Assembly: GCA_965371245.1 (NCBI GenBank) | Contig: CBDUXT010000044.1 | Location: 1 to 46,828 of the forward strand | Length of the DNA stretch: 46,828 nt | Source of the DNA: CBDUXT01 sp965371245 | GTDB lineage: Bacteria > Planctomycetota > Phycisphaerae > UBA1845 | Direction of reading: 5' to 3' | Part shown: positions 39,204 through 46,828 of the stretch, piece by piece | Layout: each line of letters begins with the position of its first letter | Position numbering within the stretch: the first letter of the stretch is position 1 | The notes under the pieces: model-generated | The model's input: only the letters and a program-made list of their open reading frames with translations | What the model was told of the DNA's origin: nothing | Databases searched by the model: none | Position numbers and translations under genes: made by a program

Positions 39204-40508
39204 ATGGCCACGACCGTCATACAGACTGAGTCACTGGTGCGGCCTGGCACCGACGCGTCTCCCCGTTGGCGAATCCGGAAGGGATGGGAACACCTCGTCG
39301 AGGGGGGGGACGCACCCGATTGGTTCAAGCTCGAAGATGAACCGCGGGCCACGCTTGTCAAGAGCGGGCACGATCGCAGTGTGTGGCGGGTGATGTGCTC
39401 AGACCAGGCGGTCTACGCCAAGGTGGGTCGGATGGACGGGTTGGTCGGCCGGATGAAGGCCCGCCTTGTTGGTCACGCTGCCCAGCGCGAGTGGCGGGCG
39501 TCGTTGATGGCGGAGGCGCGGGGCGTGGCCGTTCCGCGCGCGCTCGGCGTGGCCGTCAGATATGGGCGATTCGTTGGGACGGTCTTCCTGTCGGAGGGCT
39601 TGCCAGGCGCCGTGCGGCTACTGGATGCGTGGCGAGAGCAGGTCGGGCGGTTGTCGGGCGCCGCGCGACGCCGCGGGGGCGATGCGATCATCACGGCCGT
39701 CGCCAAGCTCTTGTCGGAGGCCCACGCTCGGGGGTTCCTCCACGGCGATGGTCATCCCGAGAACATTCTGCTTTGTCCCGACGTTGACCAGGGTTGGCGC
39801 GCGCTCTTTGTCGATGTGCAGAGCGCTCGGTTTTCGTCGGGTCCGGTGTCCCGGGCGCGTCGGCTTGAGGCACTGGCCGAGCTTGACCAATCGTTTCATC
39901 GCCACGCCACTCGCTGTGAGCGCTTGCGCTTTCTGCGACGGTACTTCGGCTCGGGCGCGGCGTTGGAGGTGTCAGAAGAAGGACACTCTGAACTGCGCTC
40001 CTTTGTCGATGCGCTCCCTCGTGTCTCGTCGGCCCATGCGGCGCGGCTCGCGAGGCAGCGCGACCGGCGTGTGTGGCGACAGGGCAAGTACTTCGCAACG
40101 GTCGTGCTTCCGGGTGGCTGGTCCGCCACGGTCGTGTTGGCTTTGGAGCGGCGGCATCTCTTCCGTGAACCGGAGGTTGCGGACCGAAGCCGCGGCGAGT
40201 GGCGCCGCATTCTCTTGGGTGTAGTCGATGGGATCGATGCGGGTCGCTGTGCCCAGGATGACGCGGCGCGCTTTGGGCTCGACGTCGAGGTCCGGCGGTT
40301 TCGCGGGTGGCTCTCGTGCCTGGCGCCGGGGCGGAGCCGGTCGAATCACCGGAGACAGTTCGAGGACTGTCATCGAGCCCGTCATCGTGACGAGGCGCGC
40401 GACTTGATTCTGGCGTACGGCGTTCGGCGGCAACGGGGGTTGGTTCGCGCGACGTTTCTGATTCGGCCACGCCGCGGGCAGGATGATGCCGCGGTAGAGA
40501 CGGCGTGA
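39204..40508 (+). CDS. WaaP/Kdo-kinase-like lipopolysaccharide kinase
   Basis: 434 aa from the ATG at 39204. Kinase-like fold: VYAKVGRMDGLVGRMKARLVG with a Lys in the nucleotide site, RSAQREW-type helix (HAAQREWRASLMAEARGV), the catalytic loop FLHGDGHPENILL and the metal-binding Asp in FVDVQSARF. The next ~150 residues (RQGKYFATVVLPGGW) look like a second, shorter module also seen in WaaP-like proteins of this phylum. The family phosphorylates heptose or Kdo of LPS inner core. Its presence suggests an LPS-bearing outer membrane. The region before the start (38910-39203) shows no gene. Confidence 0.8.
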   Translation: MATTVIQTESLVRPGTDASPRWRIRKGWEHLVEGGDAPDWFKLEDEPRATLVKSGHDRSVWRVMCSDQAVYAKVGRMDGLVGRMKARLVGHAAQREWRASLMAEARGVAVPRALGVAVRYGRFVGTVFLSEGLPGAVRLLDAWREQVGRLSGAARRRGGDAIITAVAKLLSEAHARGFLHGDGHPENILLCPDVDQGWRALFVDVQSARFSSGPVSRARRLEALAELDQSFHRHATRCERLRFLRRYFGSGAALEVSEEGHSELRSFVDALPRVSSAHAARLARQRDRRVWRQGKYFATVVLPGGWSATVVLALERRHLFREPEVADRSRGEWRRILLGVVDGIDAGRCAQDDAARFGLDVEVRRFRGWLSCLAPGRSRSNHRRQFEDCHRARHRDEARDLILAYGVRRQRGLVRATFLIRPRRGQDDAAVETA

Positions 40509-40524
40509 TCGAGGAACGAGGTCG

Positions 40525-41034
40525 ATGGGCACGATTGAGATCGTTCGCGGCGACATCACGACGCAGGATGTGGACGCCATTGTCAACGCCGCAAACGAGA
40601 GTCTGCTCGGCGGGGGCGGGGTCGATGGCGCGATCCATCGAGCGGCCGGGCCGGAACTTCTCACGGTGTGTCGCGATCTAGGCGGATGTTCGACGGGGCA
40701 GGCGAAGATCACGCAGGCGTACGCACTGCCGTGCCGGTACGTGATTCACACGGTGGGGCCGGTCTGGCGCGGTGGGGCGTGTGGGGAGTCCGGCTTGCTT
40801 GCTTCGTGTTACGAATTATCGCTTGATCTTGCGCGGAAGCAGGGCTGCCAAAGCGTGGCGTTTCCGGCCATTAGCTGTGGGGTTTACGGCTATCCGCTGG
40901 ATGAGGCCGCCCGGGTGTCGCTTGCTGCCGTGCATCGAAGTTTGAAGATACACAGGAGTCCAGCCCTGGTGCGGTGGGTGTTGTTCGATCCAGATGCCGA
41001 GGTCGCTTGGCGCGCGGCCATCGCGGGGCCTTGA
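40525..41034 (+). CDS. Macro-domain protein (ADP-ribose-processing, YmdB/TARG1-like)
   Basis: 169 aa, one complete macro domain. Starts MGTIEIVRGDITTQDVDAIVNAANE with the NAANESLLGGGGVDGAIH loop, then GQAKITQAYALPCRYVIHTVGPVW and the FPAISCGVYGYPLDEAARV loop that holds the distal ribose. These are the ADP-ribose and O-acetyl-ADP-ribose binding elements of YmdB-type enzymes. Likely hydrolyses O-acetyl-ADP-ribose or removes mono-ADP-ribose from proteins. It starts 16 bases after the kinase gene with AGGAACGAGG upstream, so co-translation is likely. Cytoplasmic. Confidence 0.93.
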   Translation: MGTIEIVRGDITTQDVDAIVNAANESLLGGGGVDGAIHRAAGPELLTVCRDLGGCSTGQAKITQAYALPCRYVIHTVGPVWRGGACGESGLLASCYELSLDLARKQGCQSVAFPAISCGVYGYPLDEAARVSLAAVHRSLKIHRSPALVRWVLFDPDAEVAWRAAIAGP

Positions 41035-41245
41035 CTTCGCGCGCCCAATCCGGACAATGTAAACAGTACTGCAATGTAGCATGCCGGAGGCGGAGTGCGT
41101 GTCGGATGTTGGAGCCGATGAGCCTGTACGAGGCATCCGCGTCAACACCGTAGCATGGCTGTTGGCCGTCCGCGGCCGACGAATGCGTCGCCGGGGCGAA
41201 GGGGCGACGATCCTACCCCTACCAACATACAGAGATGGACTGTCG

Positions 41246-44152
41246 ATGAAACTGATAAAGAACTCGCGCGGCCATCGGACGAGAGTCGGGTCCGTGGTCG
41301 TGGCGTTTGTTGCGTGGAGCGGCGCGGCCCAGAACGCCTCGGCGGACAAGCATCACTACGTCATGCCGGACGGAACCAGGATTCCCCTCGTTCGGTCGGA
41401 AAACGAACTTGGCGTGGTGCTCCGCGAGGGCGCTTCAGTCAAGGCGGCCGGGGCGCGGCTTCGTGCCGCGGGGCTCGGGGAAATGAAGGACATCGCCGGG
41501 GCGAGCCGGTCGCGTTTGAAGATCGTTCGTGTCGCGGATGTGTCCAAAGCGCGACGTGATCGTATCGGTCAGCAGGCGGATGTGCGGAACGTGGGCGTGC
41601 TGTATCGCTATGCCGACTCGGGTGCGCCGGCTATCTCGACCGGTACGATTGTTGTTCGGACCAGCCCCGATCTTACGGCGGCACAACGGGCTGATCTTTG
41701 GACGGCGTATGGCCTCGGGAGTATCACGCCGCTACGGGGGATGCCGGACATCTATCGCGTGGCGCCCACCGATCCGACCGTGGACGAGGTGCTGCTCGCC
41801 GAGCGCATGGCGGGTGACGCGCGAACCGTCTGGGCCAATCCGAACTTTCGGAACGTGATGGTCAGTACGCAAGTGGTCGCGTCCGACCCGCTGGTCGGTT
41901 TCCAATGGTATCTTGACAACAATGGGTCACGGCCCGGCCTTGTAGAGGACGCAGACATTGACGCCCCCGAGGCGTGGACGGTTGCGACCGGGTCGGGTGT
42001 CCTTTTCGGCATGACGGACGATGCATGCGATGTGACGCACGAAGACCTTCGGGCCAACTACATCGGCGTCGGACAAGATCTCACCCTGCCCCCCGGCGTG
42101 GCCGGGGCGTCGGACCCGGCGCCGAAGTTTCCCGGGGAGTACCACGGGACGTCGGTGATGGGCCTGGCGGCTGCGGCCGGGAACAACCTTGGCGTGCGCG
42201 GCGTGGCCTTCAACGCGCGCTTCACCGCGACCCGGGGCACGTTCCTCTCGCAGGATTTTGCGGTCGCGTCGGCGTATACCTTCGCGCTCGAGCAGGGCGT
42301 GGACGTCCACATCAACAGCTGGGGCTTCGTTTTCCCCGTCGCGACGCCGCCGGTCCTCGTGGACGCGATCGAGTTTGTCATCGCGAACGGACGCGATCCG
42401 GACGGCAACGGTCCCGAGCCGCCTCTGGGCATGGTGGTCGTCTTCTCGTCGGGCAATGACAACCGCGAGAACCGAGCCGGATTCGCTATCTCGACGGTGG
42501 CGGGGGTGCTCAGCGTGGGGGCTTCGAGCAGTGAAGATCGGCGTTCCAGCTTCAGCAACTTCGGACGCGAGCTGGACGTTCTCGCGCCGGGAGGCGACTT
42601 CTTTTCCGAACTGATCGCAACGACCGACAACGAAGACACCAACATCGAGCCGGGTTTCAATGTGGGCGGGTTCACCTTTGATCCCATCACCGGGCAGATC
42701 GTGCCGGACATCGACCCTGGCGGCAAGTATACGGGTACGTTCATCGGGACATCGGCCGCGTGCCCTGTCGCGGCCGGGGTGGCCGGGTTGGTCTTGTCGG
42801 CCAATCCCGAACTGACTGCCAATGAGGTCGTGTTGGTCGTCGAGCACACCTGCGACAAGGTCAGCCCCGACGACGCACAGTATAACACGATCGGCAACCG
42901 CAGCCTGACCTACGGCTACGGTCGCGTCAACGCCGGCCGTGCCGTGCGCGCGGCACGGCTAGCCAAAGACAACGGTGCTACCTGGCCCGATGCGCCGAAG
43001 AACCTGCAGGTGCTCGGGACGCTCTTGCAGTGGCGGCCGGGCGCCGGGACCAGCGAGTTCCTGGTGCTCCAAAGCGATTCGGCGTTCGGGTTCATTCCCA
43101 CGGACGATGCTTGTTACGATTCGAGCCAGTTCGGGTGCGCATCGACCGTGCCCACGGCGCTGCCCGACGACGTCTCCGTCCTGTTCGTGGGTTGTGACGG
43201 CGAGTGCGCTGCGGGCGACGCGCAGAGTGTTGAGTTTGTGCCCCCGGAAGGCGGGCGTAAGTTTTTCGCCCTGTTCGGCCGGAACGACTTCGGGCAATAC
43301 TCCTTCGGCGTGGGGATCGACTCGGCCGGCATTGAGACCGGTGAGCCGGAGGATCCGTCCCTCGGCGGATCCACGACCCGCCCACCGGCGATCACCATCA
43401 GCGTGTCGCCGCTGTCGGGAAAGTCCCCGCTCACGGTTCGGTTCAATGGGAATGCCACCACGGACCCTACGACTTCCTTTGACCCGGACAAGATTGCGTG
43501 GGACTTCGACGTCGATGGGGGCATCACGCGCGACGCTCCGTCCAAGGAGGCCGAGCACACGTACGTGGTCGAACCGGGAGAGGGAACGAAGGTCTTCCGG
43601 GCTCGGCTGACGATGTTCGACCTGAACAATCGGTCGGGCACGGCCGACGTGCTCATTCGCGTCGAGGGTCCCCCGCTCCCCGACGAGGGGGAAGGCACCG
43701 GGGCGACGGGGCTGCGAATTGTGGCGACGGCTCCCGGGTCGCCGGGGACGGAGTTGACGGAGGGGCAGTCGCCGCTCGACGTTGACCTCAGGCTGGACAT
43801 CGACTCGGTCAATGGGGTGGTTGAGAGCGTGGACTGGGACCTGGGCGATGGAACGCGGCGGGCCGGCTTCGGCGCGTCCCACACCTACGTCAATCACGGT
43901 ACATCTCCTCAGACCTTCGTCGTGATCGCAACGGTTACGGCGGTGACGCCGGGCGGCGCGCGCATCTTGGACAGCGCAAGCCAGCTCCTCACGGTGCATC
44001 CGGGGGCATCGATCGCCGATGAACCGGTCGATGCGACCTTGCCGGGCACCATGCCCCTCGGCGATGGTGGATCGGCGTCGCCTTGCGGCGCTCTTGGCCT
44101 GCTTCCGCTGTTGCTGTGTGTGGTCTCGCTGCGGTTCATGCGTCGTCGGTAG
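41246..44152 (+). CDS. Secreted subtilisin-like (S8) peptidase with PKD domain and C-terminal anchor
   Basis: 968 aa from the ATG at 41246; signal peptide ~1-33 ending SADKHH. Residues ~35-215: propeptide-like domain. Peptidase domain ~240-570: Asp in FGMTDDACDVTHEDL (D258), His in YHGTSVMGLAA (H300), oxyanion Asn in VVVFSSGNDN (N404), Ser in FIGTSAACPVAAG (S503). All four key residues are present, but the usual DTG is DDA and GTSMAxP is GTSAACP. About 710-800: a PKD beta-sandwich (PLTVRFNGNATTDPTTS, WDFDVDGGITRD); a second PKD-like region at ~830-910 (VDWDLGDGTRRAG). The end is CGALGLLPLLLCVVSLRF then MRRR, a CTERM-type sorting signal with a membrane helix and basic tail. Likely cell-surface-anchored. 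Confidence 0.88.
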   Translation: MKLIKNSRGHRTRVGSVVVAFVAWSGAAQNASADKHHYVMPDGTRIPLVRSENELGVVLREGASVKAAGARLRAAGLGEMKDIAGASRSRLKIVRVADVSKARRDRIGQQADVRNVGVLYRYADSGAPAISTGTIVVRTSPDLTAAQRADLWTAYGLGSITPLRGMPDIYRVAPTDPTVDEVLLAERMAGDARTVWANPNFRNVMVSTQVVASDPLVGFQWYLDNNGSRPGLVEDADIDAPEAWTVATGSGVLFGMTDDACDVTHEDLRANYIGVGQDLTLPPGVAGASDPAPKFPGEYHGTSVMGLAAAAGNNLGVRGVAFNARFTATRGTFLSQDFAVASAYTFALEQGVDVHINSWGFVFPVATPPVLVDAIEFVIANGRDPDGNGPEPPLGMVVVFSSGNDNRENRAGFAISTVAGVLSVGASSSEDRRSSFSNFGRELDVLAPGGDFFSELIATTDNEDTNIEPGFNVGGFTFDPITGQIVPDIDPGGKYTGTFIGTSAACPVAAGVAGLVLSANPELTANEVVLVVEHTCDKVSPDDAQYNTIGNRSLTYGYGRVNAGRAVRAARLAKDNGATWPDAPKNLQVLGTLLQWRPGAGTSEFLVLQSDSAFGFIPTDDACYDSSQFGCASTVPTALPDDVSVLFVGCDGECAAGDAQSVEFVPPEGGRKFFALFGRNDFGQYSFGVGIDSAGIETGEPEDPSLGGSTTRPPAITISVSPLSGKSPLTVRFNGNATTDPTTSFDPDKIAWDFDVDGGITRDAPSKEAEHTYVVEPGEGTKVFRARLTMFDLNNRSGTADVLIRVEGPPLPDEGEGTGATGLRIVATAPGSPGTELTEGQSPLDVDLRLDIDSVNGVVESVDWDLGDGTRRAGFGASHTYVNHGTSPQTFVVIATVTAVTPGGARILDSASQLLTVHPGASIADEPVDATLPGTMPLGDGGSASPCGALGLLPLLLCVVSLRFMRRR

Positions 44153-44153
44153 C

Positions 44154-44200
44154 AGTACTCAGTACTCAGTTATCAGTAAACTGAAATCAGTTGTCAGTGG
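44154..44200. repeat. Short tandem and inverted repeats
   Basis: AGTACTC twice in tandem (44154-44167) and repeated ATCAGT / ACTGA pieces downstream. This AGTACTCAGT-ATCAGT type of sequence is a common dispersed intergenic repeat in several phyla. Confidence 0.55.
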
Positions 44201-44261
44201 GCGCTTGGGCGGACAACCGACGGTGGATGACCAGGCAGCCGGCGGTTGCGGGGGATGAACC

Positions 44262-44519
44262 ATGGTTGCGTTCGACCTGTTCGGGTTCTACCGGTTCCTG
44301 CTGGCGGTGCTGGTGGGCTGCTATGCCGCGATTCGCCTGGGAATCTTTGTCTGGCACTTGCAGCGCGACGTGGACGACGTGTTGGGCTCGGCGCTCTTGC
44401 GCCGTTACGTGACCGTGCTGCTCCTCCGCATGCGGCTGCGCGGGTTCCTCTATGAGTTGTCCGTGATCGGCGGTCTGGCGTACGTTTTGTTCCTTTTGGT
44501 GCGGCTGCACTGGCGATAG
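44262..44519 (+). CDS. Small membrane protein
   Basis: 85 aa with GGGGGA six bases before the ATG. Two hydrophobic helices: ~8-30 (FYRFLLAVLVGCYAAIRLGIF) and ~63-82 (YELSVIGGLAYVLFLLVRL), joined by a basic loop (LRRYVTVLLLRMRLRG). No known family. Fourteen bases before the next gene, which also has a membrane helix, so the two may act together at the inner membrane. Confidence 0.7.
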   Translation: MVAFDLFGFYRFLLAVLVGCYAAIRLGIFVWHLQRDVDDVLGSALLRRYVTVLLLRMRLRGFLYELSVIGGLAYVLFLLVRLHWR

Positions 44520-44533
44520 AATACGACCCCATC

Positions 44534-45361
44534 ATGGGGCGCCCTTCTTCTGCTGCCGAGGTTTCGATATCCGACCTGCCTGTCGATGAGCTCGGTGCCT
44601 ATGCGCGCGAACTCGGTCTGTCGCCCGATCCGTCCACCCCGCGCGGTGAGTTGCTCCGCCTGATCCGATCGCGCCAGGAATTGCTGGTCGAATTGGACCG
44701 GGGCGCCTTGCTCGACATTGTGGTTTGGGCGCGCCGCCCCGTGCGTCGGTCGGCCGGCACGGAAGCGCTGGTCAAGGAAATCGCTACGATCAGCCGGTCA
44801 CGTTTTGACGGTCTTTCCGATGCCGGACTGGCCACCCTCGCCCGTCTTCGTGGTGTGTCGGTCAAGCCCGGCGAGCCCAGGCCGAAGTTGGAGCGGCGTG
44901 TTCGCCGCTGCGTGGGGCTCCTTTCCCGCGTCCACCGAAAGCGGCGCGAGGTCGTCGGATCCCTGATTAGCCGGCTGGTGGAAGGCACCGCCGAAAACGG
45001 CGACTATCGCTTCCTGCCGGAAGAGGACAGTGGCTCGCTCCGGGACAACATTCAGAACGTCGGCGTCGTAGGCGGCATCGCCCAGAAACTTCGTGGCGCC
45101 GCCGACGAGTTCATCGAAGCCAAGCTCGACGAGATCGAGCGACGCATCGATTCCAAGCTGGATGACATCGATGCCCGCCTCGGGGAATGGCGGGACCGCG
45201 AGATCAAGAACCGGCTTCGGATCATTAAGATCACGCTGGTGTCGGCCATCATTGTGGCGCTCATCAGCCTCGGATACGATTATCTCAAGACCCGGAGCGA
45301 CGAGGCCGGCTCGGCGGCGCCCGCCGCGGCCGTGCAACCCGGCGGTGTCGATGGGCCTTAG
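44534..45361 (+). CDS. Hypothetical protein with SAP/Rho-N-like start and C-terminal membrane helix
   Basis: 275 aa. Two short helical repeats near the start (LPVDELGAYARELGLSPDPS with GELLRLIRSRQELL; later LSDAGLATLARLRGVSVKPGEP) resemble SAP or Rho-N folds, which often bind nucleic acids; this is a weak similarity. About 190-225: a charged amphipathic coiled coil (FIEAKLDEIERRIDSKLDDIDARL). A single transmembrane segment at ~236-255 (IKITLVSAIIVALISLGYDY) is followed by an Ala/Pro-rich tail. Likely a tail-anchored membrane protein. No enzyme motif seen. Confidence 0.65.
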   Translation: MGRPSSAAEVSISDLPVDELGAYARELGLSPDPSTPRGELLRLIRSRQELLVELDRGALLDIVVWARRPVRRSAGTEALVKEIATISRSRFDGLSDAGLATLARLRGVSVKPGEPRPKLERRVRRCVGLLSRVHRKRREVVGSLISRLVEGTAENGDYRFLPEEDSGSLRDNIQNVGVVGGIAQKLRGAADEFIEAKLDEIERRIDSKLDDIDARLGEWRDREIKNRLRIIKITLVSAIIVALISLGYDYLKTRSDEAGSAAPAAAVQPGGVDGP

Positions 45362-45414
45362 TCTGCCGCGCGTCGCTTGCGCTTGTTACGCTCTTTGTTG
45401 AGGACTCGAGCCCC

Positions 45415-45858
45415 ATGCTACCGAAGTCTTGTGCGCGCCTCGCCGAGGTCATCAAGCTGGCCAACCAGATTGCTCGCGAGTACGACCAGGAGTACGTCGG
45501 AACCGAGCACGTGTTGCTGGCCATTCAGCGCGAGGGCTCCAGCGTCGGTGCGTCGGTGCTCGCCAAGCGCGGCATCACGGTGGAGAAGCTCCGCGGCGAG
45601 GTCGATCGGCTGATCAAGAAGAGCATGGAGGAGACCTGGGTCTTCGGTCGGCTGCCGGGAACGCCGCACTTCAAGAACGTCATGGCCACCGCCATCAACC
45701 AGTGTCAGCAGTTGGATGCCCAGGAGGTGTGTACGGAGCACCTGCTCCTGGCTTTGTTGAAGGAGCGCGGCAGCGTTGCGGGCAAGGCACTGAAAAACCT
45801 GGGGCTCGCGTTCGACGAAACGCGGGCCGACGTCATCGAGCTGACCGCCGGCTCGTAA
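45415..45858 (+). CDS. Stand-alone Clp N-terminal (Clp-R) domain protein
   Basis: 147 aa; GAGGA eight bases upstream of the ATG. Two Clp-N repeats: ~10-65 (VIKLANQIAREYDQEYVGTEHVLLAIQREG, then GASVLAKRGITVEKLRGEV) and ~80-145 (FKNVMATAINQCQQL, CTEHLLLALLKERGSVAGKALKNLGL). This is the substrate- and adaptor-binding region of ClpC/ClpA without either AAA+ ring. Such stand-alone proteins may modulate ClpC adaptor loading or act as decoys. The length and clean stop argue that this is a complete gene and not a truncated clpC. Confidence 0.88.
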   Translation: MLPKSCARLAEVIKLANQIAREYDQEYVGTEHVLLAIQREGSSVGASVLAKRGITVEKLRGEVDRLIKKSMEETWVFGRLPGTPHFKNVMATAINQCQQLDAQEVCTEHLLLALLKERGSVAGKALKNLGLAFDETRADVIELTAGS

Positions 45859-45894
45859 AAGAGCGTCCGTAGCGCGTCGCTCTGTGTGCTGAGC

Positions 45895-45912
45895 CGCGGG
45901 CTTTGGCCCGCG
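45895..45912. repeat. Short GC hairpin
   Basis: CGCGGGC, loop TTTG, GCCCGCG. No T-run follows on either strand, so it is more likely a REP-type hairpin than a terminator. Confidence 0.5.
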
Positions 45913-45980
45913 CGGCCTTAGGGAAAGGCATTGAACGATACTGTTCCTTTGACGCGACTCACCTTAGCTGGAGTATTGCC

Positions 45981-46661
45981 ATGAGCGACAACCCTCCTTC
46001 GACCGTTCCGCCGACCATGGATCCCGGTGGGTTCGGTGCCCCGCCCCAGCCCACTAGCAACGGCCTTGCGATTGCCGCACTCGTTTTGGGCATCGCCGGG
46101 ATGTTGATGTGCCCGCTGCTTGGGATCGCGGCCATCGTCATGGGCATCATCGTGATTGGTCGAACGAACCGTGAGCCGCAACGGTACGGTGGGCAAGGCA
46201 TGGCCATCGGCGGGCTGGTATGCGGGGGCGTAAGCATGTTGTGGTTTGTCTTCATGTTGCCGCTGATGATATCCATCCTGTTGCCCTCGCTGTCCCGCGC
46301 CCGTGAGTTGGCCAAGCGAAGTGCCTGCGCGGCCAACCTGAAGGGAATCGGTACGTCGGTCAAAATCTACGAGAACGATTTCCCAGGCCAAGGGATGCCG
46401 ACCTTCGACATGCTGATCGCGCGGGGCGATGTCACGCCGCAGCAACTGGTGTGTCCTTCGTCCGGCGGGACCCAGGGGTACATCTTCTCCACCCCCGCGG
46501 ATGACGCACCGATCGACAATCGAACACCCATCGCCTGGGAGCCGCTATCCAACCATGCGGGCGAAGGTGGGAACGTCCTCTACGCCGACGGACACGTGGA
46601 GTTCCTTCGGACTCCCGAATTTGAAGCGGCGATTGCCCAGGCGCAACAACGCGATCCGTAG
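45981..46661 (+). CDS. DUF4190/pseudopilin-like membrane protein with YADGHVEF motif
   Basis: 226 aa; GGAG seven bases before the ATG at 45981. The N-terminal Pro-rich 28 residues are followed by two hydrophobic helices (GLAIAALVLGIAGMLMCPLLGIAAIVMGII in sections, and GMAIGGLVCGGVSMLWFVFMLPLM) in a DUF4190-like arrangement. Next comes ILLPSLSRARELAKRSACAANLKGIG, the prepilin-like helix and conserved N/G region of planctomycete type II secretion pseudopilins. The C-terminus has the characteristic GGNVLYADGHVEFL. Families with this last motif are strongly expanded in planctomycetes, which supports the taxonomic guess. Exact function unknown; membrane-anchored. Confidence 0.82.
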   Translation: MSDNPPSTVPPTMDPGGFGAPPQPTSNGLAIAALVLGIAGMLMCPLLGIAAIVMGIIVIGRTNREPQRYGGQGMAIGGLVCGGVSMLWFVFMLPLMISILLPSLSRARELAKRSACAANLKGIGTSVKIYENDFPGQGMPTFDMLIARGDVTPQQLVCPSSGGTQGYIFSTPADDAPIDNRTPIAWEPLSNHAGEGGNVLYADGHVEFLRTPEFEAAIAQAQQRDP

Positions 46662-46810
46662 CAGCCTGTTGTCATATCGAGCGGACGGAGGAGTGACAGC
46701 ATCGAAGGTGCCTCACGTACGGCCAGCTGGCGTTGCGTTCGCGGGCGGGTGCGTGGGAGTCTTGGCGGGCCGGGCAAAGCCATCTTGACGGCGCCACGCC
46801 GCGTCAGAGC

Positions 46811-46828
46811 CGTGGGCGCAAGCCCACG
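46811..46828. repeat. Hairpin at the window edge
   Basis: CGTGGGC, loop GCAA, GCCCACG, ending exactly at the last base. It may be the start of a terminator or a REP element continuing outside. No gene is seen in 46662-46828. Confidence 0.5.

Overview
The window looks like a chromosomal piece of a high-GC, Gram-negative-type bacterium of the Planctomycetota, probably near Phycisphaerae. This is inferred from content: a pseudopilin-like protein with a YADGHVEF-type C-terminal motif, very large secreted Cys-rich proteins with a dockerin-like tail, an S8 peptidase with a C-terminal anchor, TolC-type lipoproteins, a WaaP/Kdo-kinase-like protein, and many dispersed hairpin repeats. No rRNA or ribosomal protein gene is present to fix the taxonomy.

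Layout. 1-5.3 kb: a partial secreted protein with tandem 52-residue Cys-rich repeats (minus), a rhodanese-type sulfurtransferase (plus) and a HEAT-repeat protein (minus). 5.5-14.86 kb: a 9.3-kb integrated element in the 3' half of a tRNA-Cys gene, bounded by a 47-bp direct repeat. 15.2-23.7 kb: a TolC-like lipoprotein and a surface-sugar cluster (WbpB-like 3-dehydrogenase, WbpD-like N-acetyltransferase, GT2, B12-binding radical SAM enzyme, WbpE-like aminotransferase). 24.4-30.4 kb: a 1995-residue Cys-rich secreted protein. 31-39 kb, all minus strand: GT4 glycosyltransferase, TruA, a FliA/WhiG-type sigma factor, then an ABC ATPase, a membrane-fusion protein and a TolC lipoprotein without a permease. 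39.2-46.7 kb, plus strand: WaaP-like kinase, macro-domain protein, S8 peptidase with a PKD domain, two small membrane proteins, a stand-alone Clp-N protein and a pseudopilin-like protein.

The most interesting object is the integrated element. All its genes lie on the plus strand: short coupled ORFs, an HNH nuclease, an XRE-type regulator, a two-gene cassette with its own promoter, an AlpA-like regulator, an HK97-fold major capsid protein, a second AlpA-like protein, a DnaB-N-like protein, an AAA+/DUF3631-like replication ATPase and a tyrosine integrase. It has no recognisable terminase, portal, protease or tail gene. It therefore looks like a phage satellite that brings its own capsid protein and replication module and borrows the rest from a helper. 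I know of broadly comparable layouts in phiRv1-type elements and capsid-forming PICIs.

Two details stand out. The integrase reading frame runs through the attachment core, so its C-terminus should differ between the integrated form (526 aa) and the circular form (507 aa). Two related repeat blocks in opposite orientation, one inside the 3' end of the replication ATPase gene, are candidate replication origins.

For the sugar cluster, the three Wbp-like enzymes together point to a 2,3-diamino-2,3-dideoxy uronic acid precursor for surface polysaccharide. All functional calls come from reading translations and motifs by eye; no database search was run.
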